From positions 1-19,407 of the forward strand of contig JAAZOI010000191.1 of NCBI GenBank assembly GCA_012797825.1: a DNA stretch of 19,407 bases. The letters run 5' to 3'. A program made the translations under genes and the position numbers. The stretch is from Eubacteriaceae bacterium (lineage in GTDB: Bacteria > Bacillota > Clostridia > Eubacteriales > UBA1433). The notes beneath the pieces were generated by a model. That model was not told where the DNA came from, did not search any database, and was given only the letters and a program-made list of their open reading frames with translations. Below, one piece after another: positions 6,680 to 14,679 of the stretch; the first letter of the stretch is position 1, and every line of letters starts with the position of its first letter.

Positions 6680-8092
6680 ATGAAATATGATGTATTGATT
6701 GTAGGAACGGGTCCCGCGGGAATTTTTACTGCGCTTGAACTTTTACGCAATAACTACGGCAAAAAAATACTGATGATTGAACAGGGGCGGAGTATTGAGA
6801 AAAGAGCGTGTCCCAAAGCTAAAACAAAAGATTGCGCTAAATGCAGCCCGTATTGTCATATAACATCGGGTTTTTCGGGAGCCGGCGCATTTTCTGACGG
6901 CAAGTTGTCTTTAAGCTATGAAGTAGGCGGAGATTTGCCTGATTTGGTAGGCGCTAAAGTTGCCCAGGAAATAATTGACTATACAGATAAAATATATCTT
7001 GATTTCGGCGCAGACAAAAAAATTGAAGGAATAGAAAATGCGGAAAAAATTAAAGAAATCAGAAGACGTGCAATTCAATCGGGACTTAAACTGGTTGACT
7101 GCCCGATACGTCATTTAGGCACGGAGAAAGCAAGAGAAATATATTTAAAACTGCAAAAATATTTATGCGAAAACGGAGTAGAAATTTTATATAATACCAC
7201 TTGCGTTGATTTAATAATAAAAGAAGGCGTTTGTGCTGGAGTTATCGCTGTTGAATCTGATGATACAAAAAAAGAAACAGCAATAAATGCGAGTCATATA
7301 ATTGTTGCAACAGGAAGAAAAGGCGCTGATTGGCTTGATAAAATGTGCAGGCTTCACAATATTGATCACAAACCCGGTACTGTTGACATAGGCGTAAGAG
7401 TTGAAGTCCGCAATGAAATTATGGAAGAAGTAAACGATTTGCTATATGAAGCAAAACTGGTAGGATATCCCAAGCCTTTTAAGAACAAAGTAAGGACATT
7501 TTGCCAAAATCCCGGAGGATTTGTAAGCCAAGAGAATTATGACAATAATTTGGCTTTAGTAAACGGGCATTCCTATAAAGAGATAAAATCAGAAAATACA
7601 AACATTGCAATACTTTGCAGCCACAATTTCTCGGTGCCGTTTAACGAGCCTATATCGTATGCGCAGAATGTAGGGAAAATTGCAAATATGCTGGCGGACG
7701 GACACATTTTAGTGCAAAGATACGGAGATATACTTGACGGAAAGCGGACGTGGGCAAACGAACTTGAGTTATCAAACGTAAGACCGACATTAAAGGACGC
7801 GGTTGCCGGCGATATCAGCGCGGCGCTTCCGTACAGGACGCTTATAAATATACTAAGTTTTATTCAGGCAATGGATAAAGTCGTTACTGGTTTTGCAAGC
7901 AGTGAAACATTGTTATACGCCCCTGAAATAAAATTTTACTCCAATAAAATTCAAATGGACAGCGAGTTTAATACAAACATAAAAAATCTGCATTGCCTTG
8001 GCGATTCAAGCGGATGGACAAGAGGGCTGATGATGGCATCGGTGATGGGAGTTTTAATGGGAAGATATATAAATAATAAAGATTTAAAATAA
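6680..8092 (+). CDS. FAD-dependent dehydrogenase (COG2509-like)
   Basis: A 470-residue flavoprotein. The N-terminal Rossmann motif VGTGPAG (8-14) and the acidic end of the second strand (MIEQG) bind FAD. A cysteine cluster C44, C52, C55, C59 lies in CPKAKTKDCAKCSPYC, followed by GFSGAGAFSDGKL (64-76), both typical of this uncharacterised dehydrogenase family. The C-terminal part has the FAD-closing CLGDSSGWTRGLMMASVMG. The electron partner and substrate are unknown; the cysteines could hold an iron-sulfur cluster or be redox thiols. It occupies the slot where rpoB normally sits but has its own AGAGGG ribosome site and an upstream TATAAT-like stretch after the terminator, so it is probably transcribed alone. 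It is possibly cytoplasmic, with no signal peptide or membrane span. Confidence 0.8.
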   Translation: MKYDVLIVGTGPAGIFTALELLRNNYGKKILMIEQGRSIEKRACPKAKTKDCAKCSPYCHITSGFSGAGAFSDGKLSLSYEVGGDLPDLVGAKVAQEIIDYTDKIYLDFGADKKIEGIENAEKIKEIRRRAIQSGLKLVDCPIRHLGTEKAREIYLKLQKYLCENGVEILYNTTCVDLIIKEGVCAGVIAVESDDTKKETAINASHIIVATGRKGADWLDKMCRLHNIDHKPGTVDIGVRVEVRNEIMEEVNDLLYEAKLVGYPKPFKNKVRTFCQNPGGFVSQENYDNNLALVNGHSYKEIKSENTNIAILCSHNFSVPFNEPISYAQNVGKIANMLADGHILVQRYGDILDGKRTWANELELSNVRPTLKDAVAGDISAALPYRTLINILSFIQAMDKVVTGFASSETLLYAPEIKFYSNKIQMDSEFNTNIKNLHCLGDSSGWTRGLMMASVMGVLMGRYINNKDLK

Positions 8093-8103
8093 ACCTGTAG
8101 GGG

Positions 8104-8131
8104 TTGCCTTACAAGGTAAGTCTTTTATAAT
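8104..8131 (+). promoter_or_regulatory. candidate promoter for the two-component operon
   Basis: TTGCCT (8104-8109) and TATAAT (8126-8131) are 16 bases apart, 48 bases before the response regulator start. A small CTTAC-AAG-GTAAG hairpin (8108-8120) lies in the spacer. A second TATAAT is at 8146-8151 with no matching -35. Confidence 0.45.
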
Positions 8132-8178
8132 TTATAAGAGTAGTGTATAATTAAAATATTATGAAACTGAGGTAATAT

Positions 8179-8880
8179 ATGAAGAAAAGAATTCTTGTCG
8201 TCGATGATGAAATAAATATCTGCGAGCTTTTAAAAATGGAGCTTGAATTTGAAGGTTATGAAGTGCTTACATGCACTGACGGAGCGGAAGCGATTAAAAT
8301 GTTTGATGAAAACAATGTAGACTTGGTGCTGTTGGACATTATGCTGCCTAGCATAAACGGATTTGACGTGTGCAGGCAAATATCGCAGAAAAGCGATGTG
8401 CCGGTATTGATGTTAACGGCAAAAACTGACATAATTGATAAAGTTTTGGGGCTGGAACTAGGGGCTGACGACTATATTACAAAGCCTTTTGATATGAGAG
8501 AGCTGCTTGCCAGGATAAAAGTATTGATAAGACGAACCGGCATGTCGGAAAAAATGAAAAGTAAAGAAAATAACGAGAACATTATAAAAAACGGAGAAAT
8601 AGAAATAAATTTAATAAGCAGAAGCGCGACGGTCGCCGGCAGGGAAATTCATCTGACTCCGAAAGAATTTGATTTGCTTGAGCTTTTCATGCATTCAGTA
8701 GAAAAAGTTTTCAACAGGGAAGATTTGTTTAATATTATTTGGAAAGAATATGTAAATGTCGGTGAAAGCAGAACCGTTGATATGCATATTCAAAGACTCA
8801 GGAAAAAAATTGAGGATTATTCTTCCAATAAATATATTGAAACTGTTTTTGGAATTGGATACAAAATGAGGAAGAATTAG
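8179..8880 (+). CDS. OmpR/PhoB-family response regulator
   Basis: A 233-residue regulator. The receiver domain (about 1-118) has the acidic pair D9/D10 (VVDDE), phospho-acceptor D53 (LLDIMLPS), T80 and K102 (TKPFD). The winged-helix DNA-binding domain (about 135-231) has TPKEFDLLELF, SRTVDMHIQRLRKKIE and GIGYKM, as in OmpR-type proteins. All phosphorylation residues are intact, so it should accept phosphate from the kinase encoded next. It ends in TAG; a second in-frame TAG lies four codons later and the first TAA 30 codons later, well inside the kinase gene. The kinase ATG comes one base after the stop, so the pair is tightly coupled. The target genes are not shown by the sequence. Confidence 0.93.
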   Translation: MKKRILVVDDEINICELLKMELEFEGYEVLTCTDGAEAIKMFDENNVDLVLLDIMLPSINGFDVCRQISQKSDVPVLMLTAKTDIIDKVLGLELGADDYITKPFDMRELLARIKVLIRRTGMSEKMKSKENNENIIKNGEIEINLISRSATVAGREIHLTPKEFDLLELFMHSVEKVFNREDLFNIIWKEYVNVGESRTVDMHIQRLRKKIEDYSSNKYIETVFGIGYKMRKN

Positions 8881-8881
8881 A

Positions 8882-10702
8882 ATGCTTATTAGTTTTCGCC
8901 TAAGAATGTATCTATACAATATTATAATTCTGGTAATTTCAATGGTGCTTATAGAGGTTTTTGTAATTAATACTATGGAGCGCTATTCCGTGAATGACGC
9001 TATAAAGACTCTTTCAGCTGAAGCTGATGAAATAAGCGCGACTTCAAAACAAATAATATACCAAAATAATATTTATAACATCGACAGAGACGTTGCTTTT
9101 GATGAAAACGCTATGTATTTTGCGGAAAAATATCAGCTTAGCACAGGCAGAAGGATTCAGGTATTTAATAGCAGCGGAGATTTGCTTGCTGACAGCGGCG
9201 GCGATATTAACAGTGAAACTGTTTCAAAAGATGATAAGCAGGAATATTATGCAGAAGTATATTCTGCATTGAATTCTAAAAAAGAAGCGTATATGTATAC
9301 AAAAATAAACAAGGAAAATTATGTCGTATACGCCATTCCCATAGTTGTGGATGAAAGCGCTTTAGGGGTTATCAGAACAATATATTCAATGCAGTCAATG
9401 GACAAACTTATACATTATACGTCATTATTATTTATTTTGGCAACTTTTATAGCTATTTTGATACTGATAATAATAATGATGATGTCTTACAAAAGTTTAA
9501 TGGGGCCTATAAACGATATTACCCAAATGAGCAGAGATATGAGCGAAGGGGTCTTAGATAAAAGATTTGTTATATATAAATCTAAAGATGAAATAAATTT
9601 GCTTAAAGACAATTTTAATAAAATGGCTGATGAAATTACAAGAAGAATCTATGATTATAAAGAAAAACAATTTGAACTTTCATTAATGCTTGCAAGCATA
9701 GACAGCGGAGTAATAGCTATAGACAGTGACGATAATATAATCACCTTAAACGAAAGCGCAAAGTCAATGCTCGGATATGAAAATATACCGGATGAAAACA
9801 TTAAATTATCAATGCTGAATGAAATTGGCGATGTGGTTCTGAATTTAAGGAAAACAAACCAAGAAGTTATAAAAGAAATTGTGTTTAATGATAAAAATTT
9901 ATATGTATGTGCAAAATATGCAGGCAAAAGCACGATGTATATTGATGTCTTAGTAATAATAAAAGACATCACAAAAGATAAGTTGGTAAAAAAAGAGCAG
10001 AATAAATTTTTAAGCAGCATTTCTCACGAATTAAGGACGCCTCTTACAACTATAATCGGCTATACTGATATGCTCACAAGAAGAGGCACGGATAATACCG
10101 AAATTACTGCAAAGGCGCTTAATACTATAAATAAAGAAGGTCAAAGATTATTAAGACTTGTTGATGATGTTCTTTTGATGAATAAATACGATAAAATTGA
10201 CTTTGACATGATTTTTTCGTACATGGATGTTGACGATGTTCTAAATGATGTAGTTGAAGCTATGCGAATAAAGAGCATGAAATTCGGCATAGATATTTCA
10301 TATACCGCGACAGAGCTTCCTGCGATATTCGGAGATTACGACAGAATTAAACAGGTATTTATTAACATTTTGGATAACGCAATAAAATATTCATATGAAG
10401 GCGGTAAAATTAATGTAACAGCGACTTCAAATGATAAAAATATTCAGGTTGACATAAGAGATTACGGCATCGGTGTGCCAAGCGATATGATAGAAAATGT
10501 ATTTGAAGCGTTTTACAGAGTTGATGAGGAAAGAAGCAGAGAAAGAGGCGGGTTTGGGTTGGGGCTTTCAATTGTGAAGCAAATAATAAAAAGCCACGGA
10601 GGCAAAGTAACACTTAAAAGCAAAGAAGGGGAAGGTACATTAATAACAGTTATATTACCGGCAAAACAAAATCAGAGTTTTAAGCAAGAGGACAAAAAAT
10701 GA
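8882..10702 (+). CDS. membrane sensor histidine kinase (HAMP, PAS, HisKA, HATPase)
   Basis: A 606-residue kinase. Membrane helix 1 is at about 8-30 and an extracellular sensing region of some 150 residues follows. Membrane helix 2 is at about 181-203, HAMP at about 204-256 and a PAS-like domain at about 265-370. The phospho-acceptor H box is SSISHELRTPL with H382. The ATP-binding domain has the N box (NILDNAIKYS), G1 (DYGIGV), the F box (FEAFYRVDEE) and G2 (GGFGLGLSI). The domain order resembles WalK/VicK and PhoR kinases, and all catalytic motifs are intact. The signal is unknown. Its TGA overlaps the ATG of the next gene (ATGA), so the kinase and that protein are made together. It is the only TGA-terminated gene in the window. 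Confidence 0.93.
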   Translation: MLISFRLRMYLYNIIILVISMVLIEVFVINTMERYSVNDAIKTLSAEADEISATSKQIIYQNNIYNIDRDVAFDENAMYFAEKYQLSTGRRIQVFNSSGDLLADSGGDINSETVSKDDKQEYYAEVYSALNSKKEAYMYTKINKENYVVYAIPIVVDESALGVIRTIYSMQSMDKLIHYTSLLFILATFIAILILIIIMMMSYKSLMGPINDITQMSRDMSEGVLDKRFVIYKSKDEINLLKDNFNKMADEITRRIYDYKEKQFELSLMLASIDSGVIAIDSDDNIITLNESAKSMLGYENIPDENIKLSMLNEIGDVVLNLRKTNQEVIKEIVFNDKNLYVCAKYAGKSTMYIDVLVIIKDITKDKLVKKEQNKFLSSISHELRTPLTTIIGYTDMLTRRGTDNTEITAKALNTINKEGQRLLRLVDDVLLMNKYDKIDFDMIFSYMDVDDVLNDVVEAMRIKSMKFGIDISYTATELPAIFGDYDRIKQVFINILDNAIKYSYEGGKINVTATSNDKNIQVDIRDYGIGVPSDMIENVFEAFYRVDEERSRERGGFGLGLSIVKQIIKSHGGKVTLKSKEGEGTLITVILPAKQNQSFKQEDKK

Positions 10703-11820
10703 AAAAGACAATTTTAGGAGTGTTAGCTGTAATAGCAATATTATCCGCTGTAGGAATTTTATATTCCAATTCATATATAAGACGAGATGTGCCTGTTCTC
10801 GTTGACAAAGATAATGATGTTACGCAAAATGTGACACAGGCTAACATTTCATCTTACGATGATGTATGCGACGGAATAATATACGATATAAATGATGACA
10901 ACGACAAATTTTTAGTAACGCTGCCTATACAGACTGATATTCAAACAGGTTTGCAGGCTGATAAATCATACATGAGCGTTAATTTATTTAATTCAAAAAC
11001 ATCACAGATGAGGCTGTTTAATTTTGATTTAACTGATCATGTAAGCGCATGCTTTGATAAAGATATAGGCGGTGTATTCTATATCAGCAGTGACAAAAAT
11101 CAAAACAGGAAACTTTTATATACAACCATAGACGGCAGCAAAACTAAAACAATAGCAGGTAAGGAAGAATATATATCTACCGGCGTTGTAAGATCGGGAG
11201 ATTATGTTATATACGGAACTTCTGACGGGAAAATAAAACTTGCAGATAAAGACGGAAACAAAAAAATACTTTATGAAATGGACGACAGGTTTACAATAAA
11301 AAAGGTGCGATATTTTTCAAAATCTCAATTATGCATTGTGCAGGCTGAGAATAAGAGCAACAGCCAGACTCCTTTATTTATGATAGATACCGCTGCCGGC
11401 GATATCAAAGTTATTGATAATAATGTCGAAGATTTTGACGCGAATGAATCAAGTTATTCAATTGTTTATATATCAAAATTGGAAGATGAAAATCAGGTTT
11501 ATTTATACGACATCTTTAATGCAGCCAGAAAATTTGAAAAAAGCGGATTAATGGAGAATGTATTTTTCAATGACGCCGGCGACATGATAGCGTATATAGA
11601 AAGAGTCAAAAAAGAAGCGACTGCATTTAATATCGGGCTGATTGAAAAGAACGGTGTTAATAATATAAGAATTATTTCAGATGTTAAGCTTTCCAACAAA
11701 AAAATTATTTTTAAAGGTGAAAATACAATTTATTATTCGGAGCTGGTGAATTTATCGGATAAAACTAATTCAGTTACAAATATAGAATATAAAGTCGAAA
11801 AATGCGTGTTTTCATTATAA
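10699..11820 (+). CDS. unrecognised membrane-anchored protein in the two-component operon
   Basis: A 373-residue protein that I cannot assign to a family. One hydrophobic segment at about 4-24 (KTILGVLAVIAILSAVGILY) follows two lysines; no lipobox cysteine follows, so it is probably an uncleaved anchor with the rest outside the cell. The remainder is rich in Asp, Asn, Lys and short beta-strand-like repeats (for example DGSKTK, SDGKIKLADKDGNKK, DTAAGDIKVI) of the kind seen in beta-propeller or DPP-like sensors, which is a guess from texture. It starts inside the kinase stop codon. By analogy with WalK-associated YycH/YycI, an accessory protein that tunes the kinase is possible, but no similarity to those was seen. 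Confidence 0.75.
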   Translation: MKKTILGVLAVIAILSAVGILYSNSYIRRDVPVLVDKDNDVTQNVTQANISSYDDVCDGIIYDINDDNDKFLVTLPIQTDIQTGLQADKSYMSVNLFNSKTSQMRLFNFDLTDHVSACFDKDIGGVFYISSDKNQNRKLLYTTIDGSKTKTIAGKEEYISTGVVRSGDYVIYGTSDGKIKLADKDGNKKILYEMDDRFTIKKVRYFSKSQLCIVQAENKSNSQTPLFMIDTAAGDIKVIDNNVEDFDANESSYSIVYISKLEDENQVYLYDIFNAARKFEKSGLMENVFFNDAGDMIAYIERVKKEATAFNIGLIEKNGVNNIRIISDVKLSNKKIIFKGENTIYYSELVNLSDKTNSVTNIEYKVEKCVFSL

Positions 11821-11834
11821 ACAAAAAATAAAAA

Positions 11835-11854
11835 AAGAGCGTTAAAACGCTCTT
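11835..11854 (-). terminator. terminator between convergent genes
   Basis: AAGAGCGT and ACGCTCTT pair around a four-base loop. On the minus strand the hairpin is followed by a long T run, so it ends the small minus-strand membrane gene; its first bases overlap that gene's stop codon. On the plus strand the following bases are only weakly T-rich, but it may also end the two-component operon. Confidence 0.8.
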
Positions 11855-12152
11855 ATAATTTATTTCTTCTCTGTGCTTTTTCTTCTTGTTTTATTTTCTT
11901 TTCCTGTTGATCGGCTTTATATTTCAATTCAAAAACATCTACTATTTCCGCGTCCGGATTTTCATAATAAGTTTGTTTCATCTTTTTGCTCATAGATTTA
12001 AATGCAACAGTAAAAACCACTAACATTCCAAGAAGAATCATATTTGATGTGTCTTTACTGTAAATAATGTAGCCCAATAATGCAATATCCGCCGCGATGC
12101 CTACGTAAAATAATATATTTAATATTTTAGACCATTTTAAATAACCTTCCAA
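11853..12152 (-). CDS. small two-span membrane protein
   Basis: A 99-residue protein. Two hydrophobic segments at about 8-30 (LNILFYVGIAADIALLGYII) and 37-50 (MILLGMLVVFTVAF) are joined by a short turn, and the tail from about 52 on is highly charged (EQEKKIKQEEKAQRRNK), probably cytoplasmic and helical. I do not recognise the family. The start is TTG at 12150-12152, supported by AGGTGG seven bases upstream and the absence of another start before residue 37. A good promoter lies upstream (12190-12217). The stop codon is part of the terminator hairpin. Confidence 0.7.
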   Translation of the reverse strand: MEGYLKWSKILNILFYVGIAADIALLGYIIYSKDTSNMILLGMLVVFTVAFKSMSKKMKQTYYENPDAEIVDVFELKYKADQQEKKIKQEEKAQRRNKL

Positions 12153-12189
12153 ATTTAAACCACCTAACTTTCTTTGAGTGTACTAAAAT

Positions 12190-12217
12190 ATTTTAACAGA
12201 GTATAAACAAAAGTCAA
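12190..12217 (-). promoter_or_regulatory. sigma-A-type promoter for the two-span protein
   Basis: On the minus strand TTGACT (12212-12217) and TAAAAT (12190-12195) are separated by 16 bases. It lies 38 bases from the TTG start and just after the terminator of the preceding gene, as expected for a separate unit. Confidence 0.6.
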
Positions 12218-12227
12218 TATTATTTTA

Positions 12228-12250
12228 AAAAGCGGCTGTATGCCGCTTTT
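12228..12250 (-). terminator. terminator of the four-cysteine small gene
   Basis: AAAAGCGGC and GCCGCTTTT form a 9-bp stem with a TGTAT loop. Minus-strand T's follow. Its base overlaps the TAA of the 59-residue gene. Confidence 0.75.
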
Positions 12251-12428
12251 ATTTTTCTATATTTGCTTTTATAGGATCAATTAAATCTATATTGCATATA
12301 CCGTGTTTTAAATGTTTGCAATTAAGGCAAGTAGGTTCACCGGCATCCACAGCATTTTTAAACATATCAGAAACAGGTTTGAATTCCGAACATCGCTGCG
12401 CAATTTTTGTATAGGTTTCTCTATTCAT
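12249..12428 (-). CDS. 59-residue four-cysteine protein of unknown function
   Basis: A short reading frame encodes 59 residues, beginning MNRETYTKIAQRC and containing TCLNCKHLKHGICNIDL. Cysteines 13, 34, 37 and 45 (CxxC-x7-C plus one upstream) and two histidines suggest a zinc or iron-sulfur binding site; the metal is a guess. It has AAGGAGTGAG nine bases or so before the ATG and a terminator overlapping the stop, which together argue strongly that it is a real gene despite its length. It lies between two other small minus-strand genes. I do not recognise the family. Confidence 0.7.
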   Translation of the reverse strand: MNRETYTKIAQRCSEFKPVSDMFKNAVDAGEPTCLNCKHLKHGICNIDLIDPIKANIEK

Positions 12429-12521
12429 AATATCTCACTCCTTAAATATTAATTTATAAATTATTATTTTAAAAAATGAGGTAAACTATTCTATTATTGC
12501 ATGCAGCATATTTTACCAAAG

Positions 12522-12752
12522 TTATTTATCATCATTAATTTTATAGTCAGTAAAACCGATATTTGATTTTTCCGGCATTATAATCATAAGCAGTATGTAG
12601 ACAATAATGCCGGGGAAAGCCGCACTAAATACTGAAATCACTGCATATAAAATTCTTACAATAGAGACATCAGTATCAAAATACTGAGCTATTCCGGAAC
12701 AAACTCCCGCTATTACACCGGTGCTTTTATCTTTGTATAATCTTTTTTTCAT
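12522..12752 (-). CDS. PspC-domain protein
   Basis: A 76-residue protein that is essentially one PspC domain. KRLYKDKSTGVIAGVCSGIAQYFDTD (split here: KRLYKDKSTGVIAG then VCSGIAQYFDTD) is the hallmark N-terminal half, and a membrane span at about 33-58 (ending IIMP) follows. PspC proteins sit in the cytoplasmic membrane; in enterobacteria PspC takes part in the phage-shock envelope stress response, but the small stand-alone Gram-positive forms are mostly uncharacterised. AAGGAG precedes the ATG by about 11 bases. No pspA is nearby. Confidence 0.9.
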   Translation of the reverse strand: MKKRLYKDKSTGVIAGVCSGIAQYFDTDVSIVRILYAVISVFSAAFPGIIVYILLMIIMPEKSNIGFTDYKINDDK

Positions 12753-12882
12753 ATAATGCCAACTCCTTTAAATGTTTTTTGATTAAAAAAATTTTTAAAT
12801 TTATATAATTTTACAGTTTATTAGACATATATATTATATTCAGTAAATTAATATATTAAAATATAATTCAAAAATTATATAT

Positions 12883-12926
12883 AAATATAGTATAATAATT
12901 AATAGTTAGCTTATTATACTATATTT
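12883..12926. promoter_or_regulatory. perfect 16-bp inverted repeat upstream of the first ilvD
   Basis: AAATATAGTATAATAA (12883-12898) and TTATTATACTATATTT (12911-12926) are exact reverse complements, separated by 12 bases. The left arm contains TATAAT (12891-12896), a possible -10 with only a weak TTCAAA-like -35, and the right arm ends 38 bases before the ATG. It could be an operator pair or, if transcribed, an A/U-only hairpin. There is no T run, so it is not a standard terminator. Confidence 0.6.
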
Positions 12927-12964
12927 TAGAAATATGTAAAATAAAATATATACGGAGGTTATTT

Positions 12965-14647
12965 ATGAAGGAATACAAACCTAACTTCTCATCAGAAAAA
13001 TTGGAAGATCTGAACAATTTAATGTTTTACAAGGCATTCGGTTGTTCGGACAGCGACTTAAGCAGACCTATTATAGGTATTGCAAACTCATTTAATGAAA
13101 TAGTTCCCGGCCACATGAATTTAAGGCAGGTAGCTGATTTTGTTAAAAAGGGTATTTACCGCGCAGGAGGAACCGCTGTTGAATTCGGCACAATCGCCGG
13201 ATGCGATGGCGTAGCAACAGGCCATGAGGGTAACTTCTATATACTGCCCTCAAGGGAAATAGTTGCGGACAGCGTTGAGGCTATGGTAAAAATTCATCAT
13301 TTCGACGGTCTTGTTATGCTGGGTTCCTGCGACAAAATTGTTCCGGGTATGCTAATGGCTGCTGCCAGAGTAAATATACCGACAATATTTATTCCGGGCG
13401 GACCTATGCTTGGCGGACCGGCATTCGGAAAGAAAAAGAAAACGGACGGGACGGCTTATACTGAAGCAATGGGCATGATGCAGGTAGGTAAAGCTACAGA
13501 ACAAGAAGTACGTAATCTTGCGACTCTTACAATGCCGACTTGCGGTTCATGCTCAATGTACGGTACTGCAAATACCATGGGAGCAGTTGCCGAAGCATTA
13601 GGGTTATCGCTTCCGGGTACGGCATTGATACCTGCGGTTTATTCGGAACGTTTCCGCAATGCTCAGCAGTCGGGTGAAGCGATTGTTGAACTCGTTAAAA
13701 AAGGCATAAAATCAAGAGATATTTTAACGTTTAAAGCTATACAAAATGCGATAAGCATTTTAATGGCTTCAGGCGGAAGCACAAACGCGGTTATTCATCT
13801 TTGCGCGCTTGCTTATGAGCTCGGAATTGATACGGAATTAATTTTGAAAGAGTTTGATAAGCAAAGCAAAGAAGTGCCTGTAATAGTTACAGTAAATCCT
13901 GCTTCAAACGTATGGGATATGGAAGACTGGTACAAAGCGGGCGGCGTGCCTAAAGCTATGAAGAATATTAAATCATTAATTCAAACGGACGCTCTTACAG
14001 TAACAGGCAAAACTATGGGTGAAAACCTTGATGAATATGTATTTACTTATGCGCCGGATGACGATTTGGTAAGAACAATGGATAACCCGCACAATAAACT
14101 TGGCGGACTTGCGATAATGAGAGGCAACCTCGCTCCTGATACCGGAGTTGCGAAACCGGCGGCTATTGCACCTGAAGCAAGACAATTTACAGGACAAGCG
14201 ATATGTTTTGACAGTGAAGAAGAGTGCGCAAAAGCTTTAAAAGAACTGAAAGTAAAACCGGGGCATGTTGTAGTTATACGTTACGAAGGACCGAAAGGCG
14301 GACCGGGTATGAGAGAAATGTATGCTCCTATGAAAATTATGCACGGACAAGGACTTGCGACAAGCACAGCGTTAATAACAGACGGCAGATTTTCAGGCAC
14401 AAACAACGGATGCTTTGTAGGACACATTTCTCCGGAAGCAGCGGTAGGCGGACCAATTGCTCTTGTTAAAGACGGAGATAAAATAACTATTGATGTAATA
14501 AATAAAGAATTAACTCTGCATGTAAGCGATGAGGAGCTTGCAAAGAGGAAAGCTGAATGGAAATACACGCCAAAAGTTGTAAAAGGATACCTTGCACGTT
14601 ATTCAAAACTTGCGAAATCAGCGGACAAGGGCGGAGTTTTAGAGTAA
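12965..14647 (+). CDS. IlvD/Edd-family dehydratase, copy 1
   Basis: A 560-residue dehydratase, full length for dihydroxy-acid dehydratase (IlvD). IANSFNEIVPGH is at 39-50. Iron-sulfur and metal-site motifs are IAGCDG (C80, D81), SCDKIVPGM (C122, K124) and PTCGSC (C193, C196). The C-terminal TDGRFSG carries the conserved Ser (S477) that acts as base in the family. IlvD makes 2-oxo acids from 2,3-dihydroxy acids in Val/Ile/Leu synthesis; relatives act on sugar acids. The segment GSCSMYGTANTM differs from the GSCSGMFTANSM of well-known IlvD proteins, and no other branched-chain biosynthesis gene is near, so I leave the gene symbol open. CGGAGG precedes the ATG. It leads copy 2 by 32 bases. Confidence 0.88.
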   Translation: MKEYKPNFSSEKLEDLNNLMFYKAFGCSDSDLSRPIIGIANSFNEIVPGHMNLRQVADFVKKGIYRAGGTAVEFGTIAGCDGVATGHEGNFYILPSREIVADSVEAMVKIHHFDGLVMLGSCDKIVPGMLMAAARVNIPTIFIPGGPMLGGPAFGKKKKTDGTAYTEAMGMMQVGKATEQEVRNLATLTMPTCGSCSMYGTANTMGAVAEALGLSLPGTALIPAVYSERFRNAQQSGEAIVELVKKGIKSRDILTFKAIQNAISILMASGGSTNAVIHLCALAYELGIDTELILKEFDKQSKEVPVIVTVNPASNVWDMEDWYKAGGVPKAMKNIKSLIQTDALTVTGKTMGENLDEYVFTYAPDDDLVRTMDNPHNKLGGLAIMRGNLAPDTGVAKPAAIAPEARQFTGQAICFDSEEECAKALKELKVKPGHVVVIRYEGPKGGPGMREMYAPMKIMHGQGLATSTALITDGRFSGTNNGCFVGHISPEAAVGGPIALVKDGDKITIDVINKELTLHVSDEELAKRKAEWKYTPKVVKGYLARYSKLAKSADKGGVLE

Positions 14648-14679
14648 ATATAGTTTTAATTTAATTAAGGAGTATATAT

